Part shown: positions 1-7,707 of the stretch, piece after piece | Numbering within the stretch: the stretch's first letter is position 1 | Layout of the letters: each line of letters starts with the position of its first letter | Source: Symsagittifera roscoffensis | Lineage: Eukaryota > Xenacoelomorpha > Acoela > Convolutidae | Assembly (NCBI RefSeq): GCF_963678635.1 | Contig: NW_026971218.1 | Coordinates: 124,001 to 188,000, forward strand | DNA length: 64,000 bases | Direction: 5' to 3' | Translations under genes and position numbers: made by a program | The notes under the pieces: generated by a model | The model's input: only the letters and a program-made list of their open reading frames with translations | Databases searched by the model: none | What the model was told of the DNA's origin: nothing

Positions 1-1374
1 TCTGGATATTACAAGAACAATTATGGCAATTTTAACAACGGACCAGCGAACCAAGGGAACAATTGGTACAAACCGAGGGACGATATGGACAAGAGACGCT
101 CTTGTGCTAATTGTAGTTCAACAGACCATCATGTGTCAGCATGCCCAGCTTATAAACAAGGCATGAAAGCAATAGGCTTTAGCCTCGAGGACGAAGATGC
201 GTCAGAGTTGGAACATGAGGATTTCATGAGAGGAGTAATTGCGAAATTCGGCCCGAGGTGTTTCTTTTGCAACTTGGAAGGTCATTTTAAATCAGACTGT
301 CCACAATTCTGGGATGCAGTGGCAGACATCAAGCATCCAAGGCATGAAGAAGCTTTATCAGGAGTGAAAGCAAGCAAGGCTCGACTTTTAAACGAAGCAG
401 AGGCACGCAGGAAGGACAAACCTCAAGAGCTGGCGGCAAAGAAAATGCAAGCGGTAACAGGAGAAGCATGTGAACCGGAACCAGCAACTGCGGCCGATGA
501 CTTCAAGATCGATTACAAGGCAGCCGCAAAGGATGCTCTAAATAGAGTACAGCAGGAATTGGTGACGAAAGAGATCGAACAAAAAGTGAAACTTGAACTG
601 GAAAATGAAAAGCTTCAGGAGCAACTGAATACCTTCGAAGCAACGGAGTTCGAGGAGACGAAAACACCAAGCAGTTTAGATATGAAACTTAAGGTGATCT
701 CCGGTAAGAGGTTCGGCATGGCGCCGCAAGGAAAGAAGATACAGTCGATAATCTCAGTGGCTGGACACCAGGTAATAAGAAATTTGAGTGAACCATCAGA
801 GTTCACTTTAATGCATTTGGACACATATGCAGATTATCTGAGGCAGGTGGAGCCACGCACTGAGTCGAGAGCTGTGCGAGCACTACTAACGACGGGTGGC
901 CCTCGCATGAAGAAACTTCATGGACGCTACTTGGAGGTCTATGGGCCGTATCAAATAATGCTGAACGTGGATGGAATCAGCATCTACACCAGGACTTACA
1001 TAACAACAGATGATGACCAAATGGGGCAGATCTATTTGGGTGAAGAGGAACTCAAAGTCCGCAGGATAGGCCATGACGCCATGATGGAACAAGACGCGGT
1101 ACATATTGGATATGAAGCAGATGTGACAGCACACCTGCTTGACACCAACGGAACAAAAATCGGAGTCACAGGGCTTCTGGACACAGGCGCGGTGGTGAGT
1201 GTGATGCCGATAAAAACCTGGGAGAGAATGGGCTTCACGCGGGAAGATTTGATTCCTACGAATCACCGACTAGCCGCTGCAAATCGAGGAGCTATCTACG
1301 TAGCCGGAAGAACACCGGTGACGGTCCTTCACATGGGAGGACGGAACCTTTGGATGAGCTTCCTGGTGGTATAG
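1..1374 (+). CDS. gag: Gag C-terminus with two CCHC zinc knuckles plus most of retropepsin (5' partial)
   Basis: The frame is open from base 1; the ATG at 85 is only the first visible methionine and not the real start, because the 28 preceding codons are stop-free and match gag upstream of the knuckles in the copy at 48.9 kb. Numbering from 85, the first nucleocapsid knuckle is C7-C10-H15-C20 and the second C59-C62-H67-C72, both CX2CX4HX4C, the form that binds genomic RNA. A charged, partly coiled-coil stretch (about 90-200) follows. The aspartic protease has its active site D366-T-G-A after a two-residue hydrophobic run. The frame stops at TAG 1372-1374 before the second half of the protease is complete. 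Pol continues in the same frame, so this is a Gag-Pro-Pol frame cut by one stop. Confidence 0.9.
   Translation, partial: SGYYKNNYGNFNNGPANQGNNWYKPRDDMDKRRSCANCSSTDHHVSACPAYKQGMKAIGFSLEDEDASELEHEDFMRGVIAKFGPRCFFCNLEGHFKSDCPQFWDAVADIKHPRHEEALSGVKASKARLLNEAEARRKDKPQELAAKKMQAVTGEACEPEPATAADDFKIDYKAAAKDALNRVQQELVTKEIEQKVKLELENEKLQEQLNTFEATEFEETKTPSSLDMKLKVISGKRFGMAPQGKKIQSIISVAGHQVIRNLSEPSEFTLMHLDTYADYLRQVEPRTESRAVRALLTTGGPRMKKLHGRYLEVYGPYQIMLNVDGISIYTRTYITTDDDQMGQIYLGEEELKVRRIGHDAMMEQDAVHIGYEADVTAHLLDTNGTKIGVTGLLDTGAVVSVMPIKTWERMGFTREDLIPTNHRLAAANRGAIYVAGRTPVTVLHMGGRNLWMSFLVV
1372..1374 (+). other. In-frame TAG inside the protease domain
   Basis: Gag-protease and pol lie in the same frame with only this stop between them. 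The protein downstream (NLDDADQFILGRDF) is the C-terminal part of a Gypsy retropepsin, so the stop lies within a domain and not between domains. In the antisense relatives at 35.77 kb and 41.31 kb the same place reads VIENLD with a GAG codon, so a single G-to-T change explains the stop. The following bases (AATCTG) are not a known readthrough context. A recent nonsense mutation is favoured; programmed UAG readthrough is the alternative. Confidence 0.8.
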
Positions 1375-4300
1375 AATCTGGACGACGCCGACCAATTCAT
1401 CTTGGGCAGAGATTTTGTCAGGAACTTTGACGTGATGATTGACTTGAACAACGGTCTAATACGGATTAGAAACCCGGACCGAAAGTATGTTAAGAGACCA
1501 ATTAATAGGATAATAACAGACGAGAATAAGGTACCAGTTTTTTTGGATAGAAAAGTAAAATTACAACCAGGACAAGCTGTAGTAGCAATTTTTAGAATGA
1601 GAAATTTAAATTCGTTAAGTGATAGCAAACAGGTTTGCGTAGTACCGAATCCGAATAGTCAGAGTTCGGTGATTTTAGGCCGGAGCTTCTCGGTAACGCG
1701 AAACGGACTGTGTGTCAGTGTGTTGTTGAACACACTGGACACCACGGTTTCAATCCAGCAGGGAAAGAAGCTTGGTTACGCATTGCCGATAAGGACCGAC
1801 TACGAAGAGACACAAAACTTGAAGAAATATAGTGTGAAAGACTGTCCTTATCATGCAAATAAAGATAAAATCTTAAAGAGAATTAATGAATTAAAATCTA
1901 TTCGTAAATTGTTTTCAATGAAATCCGAAACGGACGACGGCTTATCAAGCTGCTCGAATTTTCCGGAACGCCCCTCGTCATATGAACTAGATTCTGACAA
2001 ACCGGTTTTGCCAGAAATAGAACATTTAAAAGGAAAAATAGGTGAGGGAGATTTTGAAAAATTGCGGGACCTCCTAGATCGGAACGCCGAAGTATTTTCA
2101 AAACATAAGGCGGACATCGGTTGCTGTAATTTCGTCGAACACGAAATCGAACTAGAAGAGGGCGCCGTTCCCCATAGGGAAGGCGCAAGGCGAATGACGC
2201 CACATAAATCGGAAGCGTGCCGAGCGGAAATAGAAATGTTGCTTGAATACGACATGATAGAACCCTCGAAATCACCATGGGCTTGCGGAGTAGTAATGGC
2301 GAAAAAGAAAGGGGGGCAGCTTAGATTTTGTTGCGACTTTCGTTACTTGAACGCGGTAACGATTAAAGATGCGTACCCGATACCGCGAATAGACGAGAGC
2401 CTATCCAAACTTGGTGATGCAAAGTTCTTCACCACATTGGACTTGGGTTCTGCCTTCTGGCAGGTTCCTCTGCGAAAGAAGGACAGGGAGAAAACAGGAT
2501 TCGCGTGCGAATTGGGGTTGTACCAGTGGAAGATGATGCCCTTCGGCTTGTGCAATGCAACAGCAACCTTTCAAAGGCTGATGGCTCAGGCTTTGACAGG
2601 AGTGACCAAAAAGTACGGGAATCTCTTGATGTGCTACGTGGACGACGTAGTCATAGCGACACCAACCCTGGAGGATCACATTGATCGACTCGATGAGGTC
2701 TTCGGATGTATGAAAAGAGCAGGCTTGAAATGCAAACCATCGAAATGTGAAATCCTTAGGGATTCGATCAAGTACCTGGGAAGAATGGTGGACCGGCATG
2801 GTGTGAGGCCAGATCCAGAAGCAGTAGAGGCTGTGCTGACATGGAAAGCTCCTAGAACGGACACACAGCTCATGAGCTTCCTAGGGTTTGCCAATTACTA
2901 CCGAGAATTCATAAAAGGATACGCGGACAAGGTGTACCCGATGCAGAAGCTGATGCGCAACAAAGGGAAAAAGTTCGAATGGAACGATGAGGCACAAGTT
3001 GCTTTCGAGAACATAAAGCGGGAACTGTGCGAAGCGCCAGTGCTGGGCATGCCTACAGAAAAGGGCATGTATGTTCTTGACACAGACGCATCGGTGGTGG
3101 CCATCTCAGGAATATTGCATCAAGAGCAAGAATGGAACGGAAGAACAGTCCTCCGTCCCATTGCATACGGCAGCAAGGTCTTGAGTGACACAGAGATGAA
3201 ATATGGCGCACCGAAAGCAGAAATGTTTGCAGTAGTCACCTTCGTGGAAAAGTACCGTGCATACTTGGGGAGCGCTCCCTTCAAGTTACGCGTGGACAAC
3301 AGAGCGTTATCCTGGTTGAAGACCTACTCAATGGATCAGAGTTATATTGGTAGATGGATAGTCAGATTGGATGGCTACCATATGATAATCGAACATAGGA
3401 TGCGTGATAAACATCAGAATGCTGACAGTCTCAGCAAGAAAACTGAGTTCTATGAAAGATTGGAGCAGAAGCAGGCCAATCAGGCGGAAGTAAAGGAGGG
3501 ATTCTCGTTTCTGGACAAAGAAACTTATGAAGCGCTTCCCTTAACGAGGTGGTTGGATAAGTCTGGACATCCAATTCCAGGGCATCCTGAGTTACCTGTA
3601 GAGAAAGCAGCTGAGATAAAGATCCTGTCCAAGGAAGATCCAGTCCCCTTAGATTTGTTGCTGCGCTCGAACCTGGTCCAGCAAGAACTCTCTCGCATGA
3701 ATATAAACAGCCTCTCATTATTGGATAAAACGGTGCGAGTCACACCACAAGTAATGCGGATGCTGGGTGGATTGTTAGAAAGAGAAGTGACCAGAGATAA
3801 CCCCGAGTGGACAGCAGCAGTGGCATCGCTAACAGTCAGTAAGAAAGTGAAGATCATGCCGTCCAGACAACAGCACGAGGAGAACAAGAGGGATTGTAGG
3901 ACAATAGTTCAGCAACTAGTATCCTCAATACCCCAAGAGATTTTAACCAGTACTTCTTACGGACGGGAAGAACAGGGGAGCAGCAAGCGAAAGAAAACCG
4001 TCACCTTTGTAGACCGGGAAAAAGAGGGTGAAGAGGTAGAACAAAATCTGCTGCAAGACTATTTGTCCGGGGAGAAGGATGAGGAGAAAAACCAGCAATC
4101 ACAAGATCAACACCCGGGACAAGTGAATTTGTCCGGGGAGTCCGAGATAGACGAGAAAATTCCTGATGAGAAACAGGACCTAGAGGACAAAGTTTTGTCC
4201 GGGGAGTTCAGATGGATGCGAAGGAAATACGGACATGATCTGGAGGAGCGTGCAGTCTCCAGCACAACACCTTCGACGGATGATAAGTCAGAAAGCTCGA

Positions 4301-7300
4301 GAATGAACACCTATTCAGACAGGGATTCGACCTCGGGATCAGAACTGTCAGAACTGGCGATACACACGCTACTAGTGGAAACTCGGGCGAGAAACCTGGA
4401 CAGAGAGGTGTACCAGGATCCTGACAGTGATCGCTACCTAATACCAAGCGAAAGAGTCTTTGACAACGCAGCGGATGACTTAGAAACGATAGTGGTATCG
4501 AAACGCTCGATAAGCCTGTTGCCGCAGAAAGAGGTAGTCAGGACTGATCTTCAGCCGTTTCAACAAGAAACACAACCGTTGGCGAAGATTTGGTGCGTTA
4601 AGATGGAAGAAGACACACATCAGCCCAACGAGCTGAACAGTCAGATGAGAGTCATGAAGACGTACTTGAAGGCGAGATACAGACTCTCGGACCTTCTAAG
4701 GGCGCAGAGAAATGATCGCATGACAAGCAACCTAAAAAGGTGGATAGAAAACGGTGCACCTGACAAAGGTGACCTGGAAGAAGACAGCTATAGGATCCTG
4801 AGACAATACTTCATGCAGAAGGAGGGGAGATTATATCTGAACAAGGACGGGATCGTGGCTTGCAGGAGAAGAGAAGAAGACAAGGTCTTATACAAATATA
4901 ACGCGATAGTGTTGCCGCAACTCTATCAGACAGAACTATTATTCAGGTCGCATGATCAGATGGGCCATCAAGGGATCGACAAAGTGTATCAGAGGATCCT
5001 GAAGCGCTTTGAGTGGCCTGGGATGCAAAAGGCATGCGAGAAATGGGTGACAGCATGTCTGTCATGCCAACAGGTCAAGGATCCTAGGAAGTTGCGATTT
5101 CCTTTACAATCAATTGAATCGTCTGAATTCAACGAGGTGGTGCAGATAGATCACCAGAAGATATGCATGACAGACAGCGGTTACAACCAAGTCTTGGTCA
5201 TGATAGATCACTTCACGAAGTATGCAGAGGCCGTGCCCTGCATAACTGCCTCAGCGGAAGAGACATGCGACCACCTGATCAATACGTGGATAGCAAGACA
5301 CGGATGTCCAATGACGTTTCAATCGGACAATGGAACGGCTTTCGTAGGCGAGCTTACGAAAGAGCTTATGAGACGGTCACAGGTCGCTCAGGCTCACTCC
5401 ACGACATACCACCCTCAGACGAATGGCTTAGTGGAAAGACAGAATAGGACGTTAGTATCGATGCTGAGAGTATACTGTTCCAGGTATATGACCGATTGGG
5501 ACAGATACCTTCCACAGGTGATGGGAGCTTATAATAGCACGCAACACTCCACCACTGGAGTCAGTCCACACATGATGCTGACGGGACACGAGAAATCTTT
5601 ACCCTTGACATTCTTCTACCCAGAGTATGAGGGAAAGAAAACATCCCCACAGGTCTACGTGAGGGATGTGATCAGACGCCAACAGGAGTTGAACGACTTG
5701 TGTAGACGAAACACTCAGCAGGCACAGGCAAGGCAGAGGAAAAGATTCGACAAGAAAGCAGCTGGTGCAAAGGCTTACTCGGTGGGAGACTACGTATGGG
5801 TATTTCAGAACGTTATACCACCGAAAGGGACAAAAAAGCTTCTGAAGAAGTGGAGGGGACCCTTCATGATTACAGAGGTGCACCAAGAGGGACGCTTTTA
5901 TAGACTGAGTACTGGCCGAGCCGCCCACTACGAGAACATCAAGCCACACAATCCATCGACAGAAGACTGGTGTATACCTGCAGACATGGAAGAAGGGGAT
6001 TATCTAATGATGGATCCTGCTTGTGAGGTCAATGAAAAAGGCACCAGGGAGAAGAACGATGGAAACGAAGTCGTAGAGGAAGGTACGGATACACCATTGG
6101 ACCTGGATCCAAACGAACAGATCGAAGCGGACGATGAAACCTTGCCCTACGCAGAGGAAGATTGGCAGGATTCCGAACAGACAGAGGTTCCCAAGAACAT
6201 GGAACCAGATCTTCCGTTCACGATGCAGACTCGTCAGAAAGACGGGACGAGACTAAGAAAGAAATACAATCCTTACGGTGACGAATTTGTAGTGGATAGG
6301 ATAGATCTAAAGAAAATAGTGGAGGAAGTAGTGGGTTTAGAGGAAATAACAGTGTCACAGGACATTGACATAGTCGATGATCACAACGATGAGTGGGTTG
6401 ACGACTGGTCGAAACCCGAGGTGGAGTTCGACGATGAGCAACAGCAGTCAAATGAACAAGACCTGACGAACTTGCGTGTCTTAGAGTGGCTGAACGAAAT
6501 GACATCAGACCCTGAAAAGACCAGCGTTACGATTCAAGACGTAGATCGCGAAAGCGCGAAATACATTAAGACCGAACGAGATGATCCTTCCTGGGCTGCC
6601 CAGGAAGGACAACTTCTCATTCCAGCTTCTAATCTTGACTTAATACCCGGTATGCGATCGACGGGGACGCCGATGGATATTTTTGTCCGGGGAGTGGGGG
6701 TAGGACTTACCCACACTGAAAACTTGATAATAAAAAAATTGAGAATAGCAAGAGAAACAGGAAACTTAGAAGCAGAAACAGGCGAAGAACCTAAGAAACC
6801 TGACATAGGCAGGGTAGTTGAGTCATATTTTAACTTACCAAATGAATATTCAAGTAACATAATACTAACAGACAGTGATTTCATACTCACAAACAGAACA
6901 TGTGCGGTAGCTATCACCGCAGACATGAGTTTTAGGACGGCGCTAGCGGCAGATTTTAAGAGGGAATATAAAAACGTGGAATTCCTTTGGAAGCAAAGAC
7001 CAGGGATAGGGGGCGTAGCAGCCTTACCCCCGGCGGTGTCGCAAATACCGGGAAAGTACTTATGCTTCCTGGTAACGAGGGCGACAGAGAAGCAACACGT
7101 GGACCCAGAAAATCTAGTCTTGTCTTTGACGAGGCTGAGGGACTTCCTTGTGGAAATGGACGTGAAGGAGCTTTCGCTTCCAGTGTACGATCCAAATAGA
7201 GGAAGACTGCATCCTCGGGAATTGTACGCGCTTGTACACGTGATATTCTCTGACACGAACATACAAGTATATCTACATAAGAAATATTACTTTAGTATAG

Positions 7301-7305
7301 GCTGA
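1375..7305 (+). CDS. pol: Pol: protease end, reverse transcriptase, RNase H, integrase, macrodomain
   Basis: This gives Pol after the TAG; the first ATG is at 1402 and residues are numbered from it. RT has D347 and the Y412-V-D-D catalytic box. RNase H has D562, E607, D632 and D675. An unusually long, charged linker of about 480 residues follows. Integrase has an HHCC zinc site (H1184, H1189, C1219, C1222), a DDE triad D1250-D1309-E1345 with the canonical 35-residue D-to-E gap, and a GPY/F module at 1486-1488. After an acidic stretch, residues about 1815-1966 form a macrodomain. All polymerase and integrase catalytic residues are present. Synthesis as Gag-Pro-Pol would need the TAG at 1372 to be read through or absent in sister copies. 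Confidence 0.95.
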   Translation, partial: NLDDADQFILGRDFVRNFDVMIDLNNGLIRIRNPDRKYVKRPINRIITDENKVPVFLDRKVKLQPGQAVVAIFRMRNLNSLSDSKQVCVVPNPNSQSSVILGRSFSVTRNGLCVSVLLNTLDTTVSIQQGKKLGYALPIRTDYEETQNLKKYSVKDCPYHANKDKILKRINELKSIRKLFSMKSETDDGLSSCSNFPERPSSYELDSDKPVLPEIEHLKGKIGEGDFEKLRDLLDRNAEVFSKHKADIGCCNFVEHEIELEEGAVPHREGARRMTPHKSEACRAEIEMLLEYDMIEPSKSPWACGVVMAKKKGGQLRFCCDFRYLNAVTIKDAYPIPRIDESLSKLGDAKFFTTLDLGSAFWQVPLRKKDREKTGFACELGLYQWKMMPFGLCNATATFQRLMAQALTGVTKKYGNLLMCYVDDVVIATPTLEDHIDRLDEVFGCMKRAGLKCKPSKCEILRDSIKYLGRMVDRHGVRPDPEAVEAVLTWKAPRTDTQLMSFLGFANYYREFIKGYADKVYPMQKLMRNKGKKFEWNDEAQVAFENIKRELCEAPVLGMPTEKGMYVLDTDASVVAISGILHQEQEWNGRTVLRPIAYGSKVLSDTEMKYGAPKAEMFAVVTFVEKYRAYLGSAPFKLRVDNRALSWLKTYSMDQSYIGRWIVRLDGYHMIIEHRMRDKHQNADSLSKKTEFYERLEQKQANQAEVKEGFSFLDKETYEALPLTRWLDKSGHPIPGHPELPVEKAAEIKILSKEDPVPLDLLLRSNLVQQELSRMNINSLSLLDKTVRVTPQVMRMLGGLLEREVTRDNPEWTAAVASLTVSKKVKIMPSRQQHEENKRDCRTIVQQLVSSIPQEILTSTSYGREEQGSSKRKKTVTFVDREKEGEEVEQNLLQDYLSGEKDEEKNQQSQDQHPGQVNLSGESEIDEKIPDEKQDLEDKVLSGEFRWMRRKYGHDLEERAVSSTTPSTDDKSESSRMNTYSDRDSTSGSELSELAIHTLLVETRARNLDREVYQDPDSDRYLIPSERVFDNAADDLETIVVSKRSISLLPQKEVVRTDLQPFQQETQPLAKIWCVKMEEDTHQPNELNSQMRVMKTYLKARYRLSDLLRAQRNDRMTSNLKRWIENGAPDKGDLEEDSYRILRQYFMQKEGRLYLNKDGIVACRRREEDKVLYKYNAIVLPQLYQTELLFRSHDQMGHQGIDKVYQRILKRFEWPGMQKACEKWVTACLSCQQVKDPRKLRFPLQSIESSEFNEVVQIDHQKICMTDSGYNQVLVMIDHFTKYAEAVPCITASAEETCDHLINTWIARHGCPMTFQSDNGTAFVGELTKELMRRSQVAQAHSTTYHPQTNGLVERQNRTLVSMLRVYCSRYMTDWDRYLPQVMGAYNSTQHSTTGVSPHMMLTGHEKSLPLTFFYPEYEGKKTSPQVYVRDVIRRQQELNDLCRRNTQQAQARQRKRFDKKAAGAKAYSVGDYVWVFQNVIPPKGTKKLLKKWRGPFMITEVHQEGRFYRLSTGRAAHYENIKPHNPSTEDWCIPADMEEGDYLMMDPACEVNEKGTREKNDGNEVVEEGTDTPLDLDPNEQIEADDETLPYAEEDWQDSEQTEVPKNMEPDLPFTMQTRQKDGTRLRKKYNPYGDEFVVDRIDLKKIVEEVVGLEEITVSQDIDIVDDHNDEWVDDWSKPEVEFDDEQQQSNEQDLTNLRVLEWLNEMTSDPEKTSVTIQDVDRESAKYIKTERDDPSWAAQEGQLLIPASNLDLIPGMRSTGTPMDIFVRGVGVGLTHTENLIIKKLRIARETGNLEAETGEEPKKPDIGRVVESYFNLPNEYSSNIILTDSDFILTNRTCAVAITADMSFRTALAADFKREYKNVEFLWKQRPGIGGVAALPPAVSQIPGKYLCFLVTRATEKQHVDPENLVLSLTRLRDFLVEMDVKELSLPVYDPNRGRLHPRELYALVHVIFSDTNIQVYLHKKYYFSIG
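4062..4206 (+). repeat. Three 13-bp motifs at exact 66-bp spacing in the RNase H-integrase linker
   Basis: TTTGTCCGGGGAG occurs at 4062, 4128 and 4194, exactly 66 bases (22 codons) apart, and encodes LSGE each time. The sequence between the motifs is not repeated. The same 13-mer occurs at 6682 in a different reading phase (FVRG) and an 11-base core at 17461 in the 3' LTR region, which points to a nucleotide-level signal more than a protein one. Confidence 0.8.
6844..7302 (+). other. Macrodomain (TARG1/OARD1-like) at the Pol C-terminus, active-site loops altered
   Basis: Residues 1815-1966 of Pol follow the order of small OARD1-type macrodomains: an ADM-x5-A-x2-F-K block (1840-1853), a GGVAAL strand, a KYLCFLVTR strand followed by PENL, a KELSLP strand (1922-1927), and a terminal FSDTNIQVYL strand. 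This family binds ADP-ribose and removes it from proteins or metabolites. Key positions differ: the glycines of the first loop are replaced (R1845-T-A), the lysine after the FLVT strand is R1893, and the GCG-type loop before the usual catalytic Asp reads DPNRG with Gly at 1934. Ligand binding or hydrolysis is therefore doubtful. The length (about 150 residues) is normal for the family. The call rests on pattern reading. Confidence 0.78.
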
Positions 7306-7468
7306 GTGATGTGCGAGAGGGTGTTAGGCCAAAGGACCAAGTTGCATGTAATATGTGATATGTGTGTTATGTTAGGTTATGTTATGTGTTAGGTTATTAA
7401 GATCATGGGTAAGTAGGGGTTAGTGACCATGAACAACTAAATGACGATCTTGGGAATAGATCCAAAGT

Positions 7469-7481
7469 TTGGACTGTCCAA
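7469..7481. promoter_or_regulatory. Palindrome TTGGACTGTCCAA
   Basis: A perfect odd palindrome around a central T. The core GGACTGTCC recurs inside longer, different palindromes at 17174-17190 and 17455-17467 of the same element. Confidence 0.6.
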
Positions 7482-7522
7482 TCTTAGGTCGAATTCCAAA
7501 ATTTTAGAGACCAATTGATTTT

Positions 7523-7528
7523 AATAAA
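7523..7528 (+). terminator. AATAAA poly(A) signal candidate after pol
   Basis: A canonical hexamer 218 bp after the pol stop, followed by a 6-bp hairpin (AGGATA/TATCCT, 7533-7546) and T-rich sequence. It could end a gag-pol transcript before ORF3. A chance match is possible in AT-rich DNA. Confidence 0.35.
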
Positions 7529-7620
7529 TTTTAGGATAAATATCCTTTTATCTGAACTGTCTTTAAGCAGATTTTAACGATGTATGTTAAGGTGAAATTG
7601 ACAAGTGTGACATTCGTGAT

Positions 7621-7631
7621 TTCTTTTCTAG
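7621..7631 (+). promoter_or_regulatory. 3' splice acceptor candidate upstream of ORF3
   Basis: TTCTTTTCTAG is a strong pyrimidine-tract-plus-AG match 77 bp before the ORF3 ATG. It would let ORF3 be made from a spliced (or spliced-leader trans-spliced) mRNA. No donor can be shown, since the leader lies outside the window. Confidence 0.5.
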
Positions 7632-7707
7632 ATCCTGATTGATCATTTAATTGCTCACTTGAGTCAAAACTTGAAATCGAAATCAAATCAAACTTGGAAA
7701 GAACAGT

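Larger units (their letters stand above)
7306..7707 (+). promoter_or_regulatory. Pol-ORF3 spacer with poly(A) signal, palindromes and splice acceptor candidate
   Basis: This is 402 bp without a gene. It holds a T/G-rich stretch with two TTAGGTTA words (about 7360-7400), a GGACTGTCC palindrome (7469), AATAAA (7523), a small hairpin (7533-7546) and a pyrimidine tract ending in AG (7621-7631). Together these suit an end for a gag-pol transcript and a 3' splice site for a separate ORF3 mRNA, the way env is expressed in retroviruses (inference). Confidence 0.45.

Noticed and set aside
7360-7400. TTAGG-containing words resembling arthropod telomere repeats
   Set aside because: Only two separated words in a T/G-rich spacer, with no tandem array.
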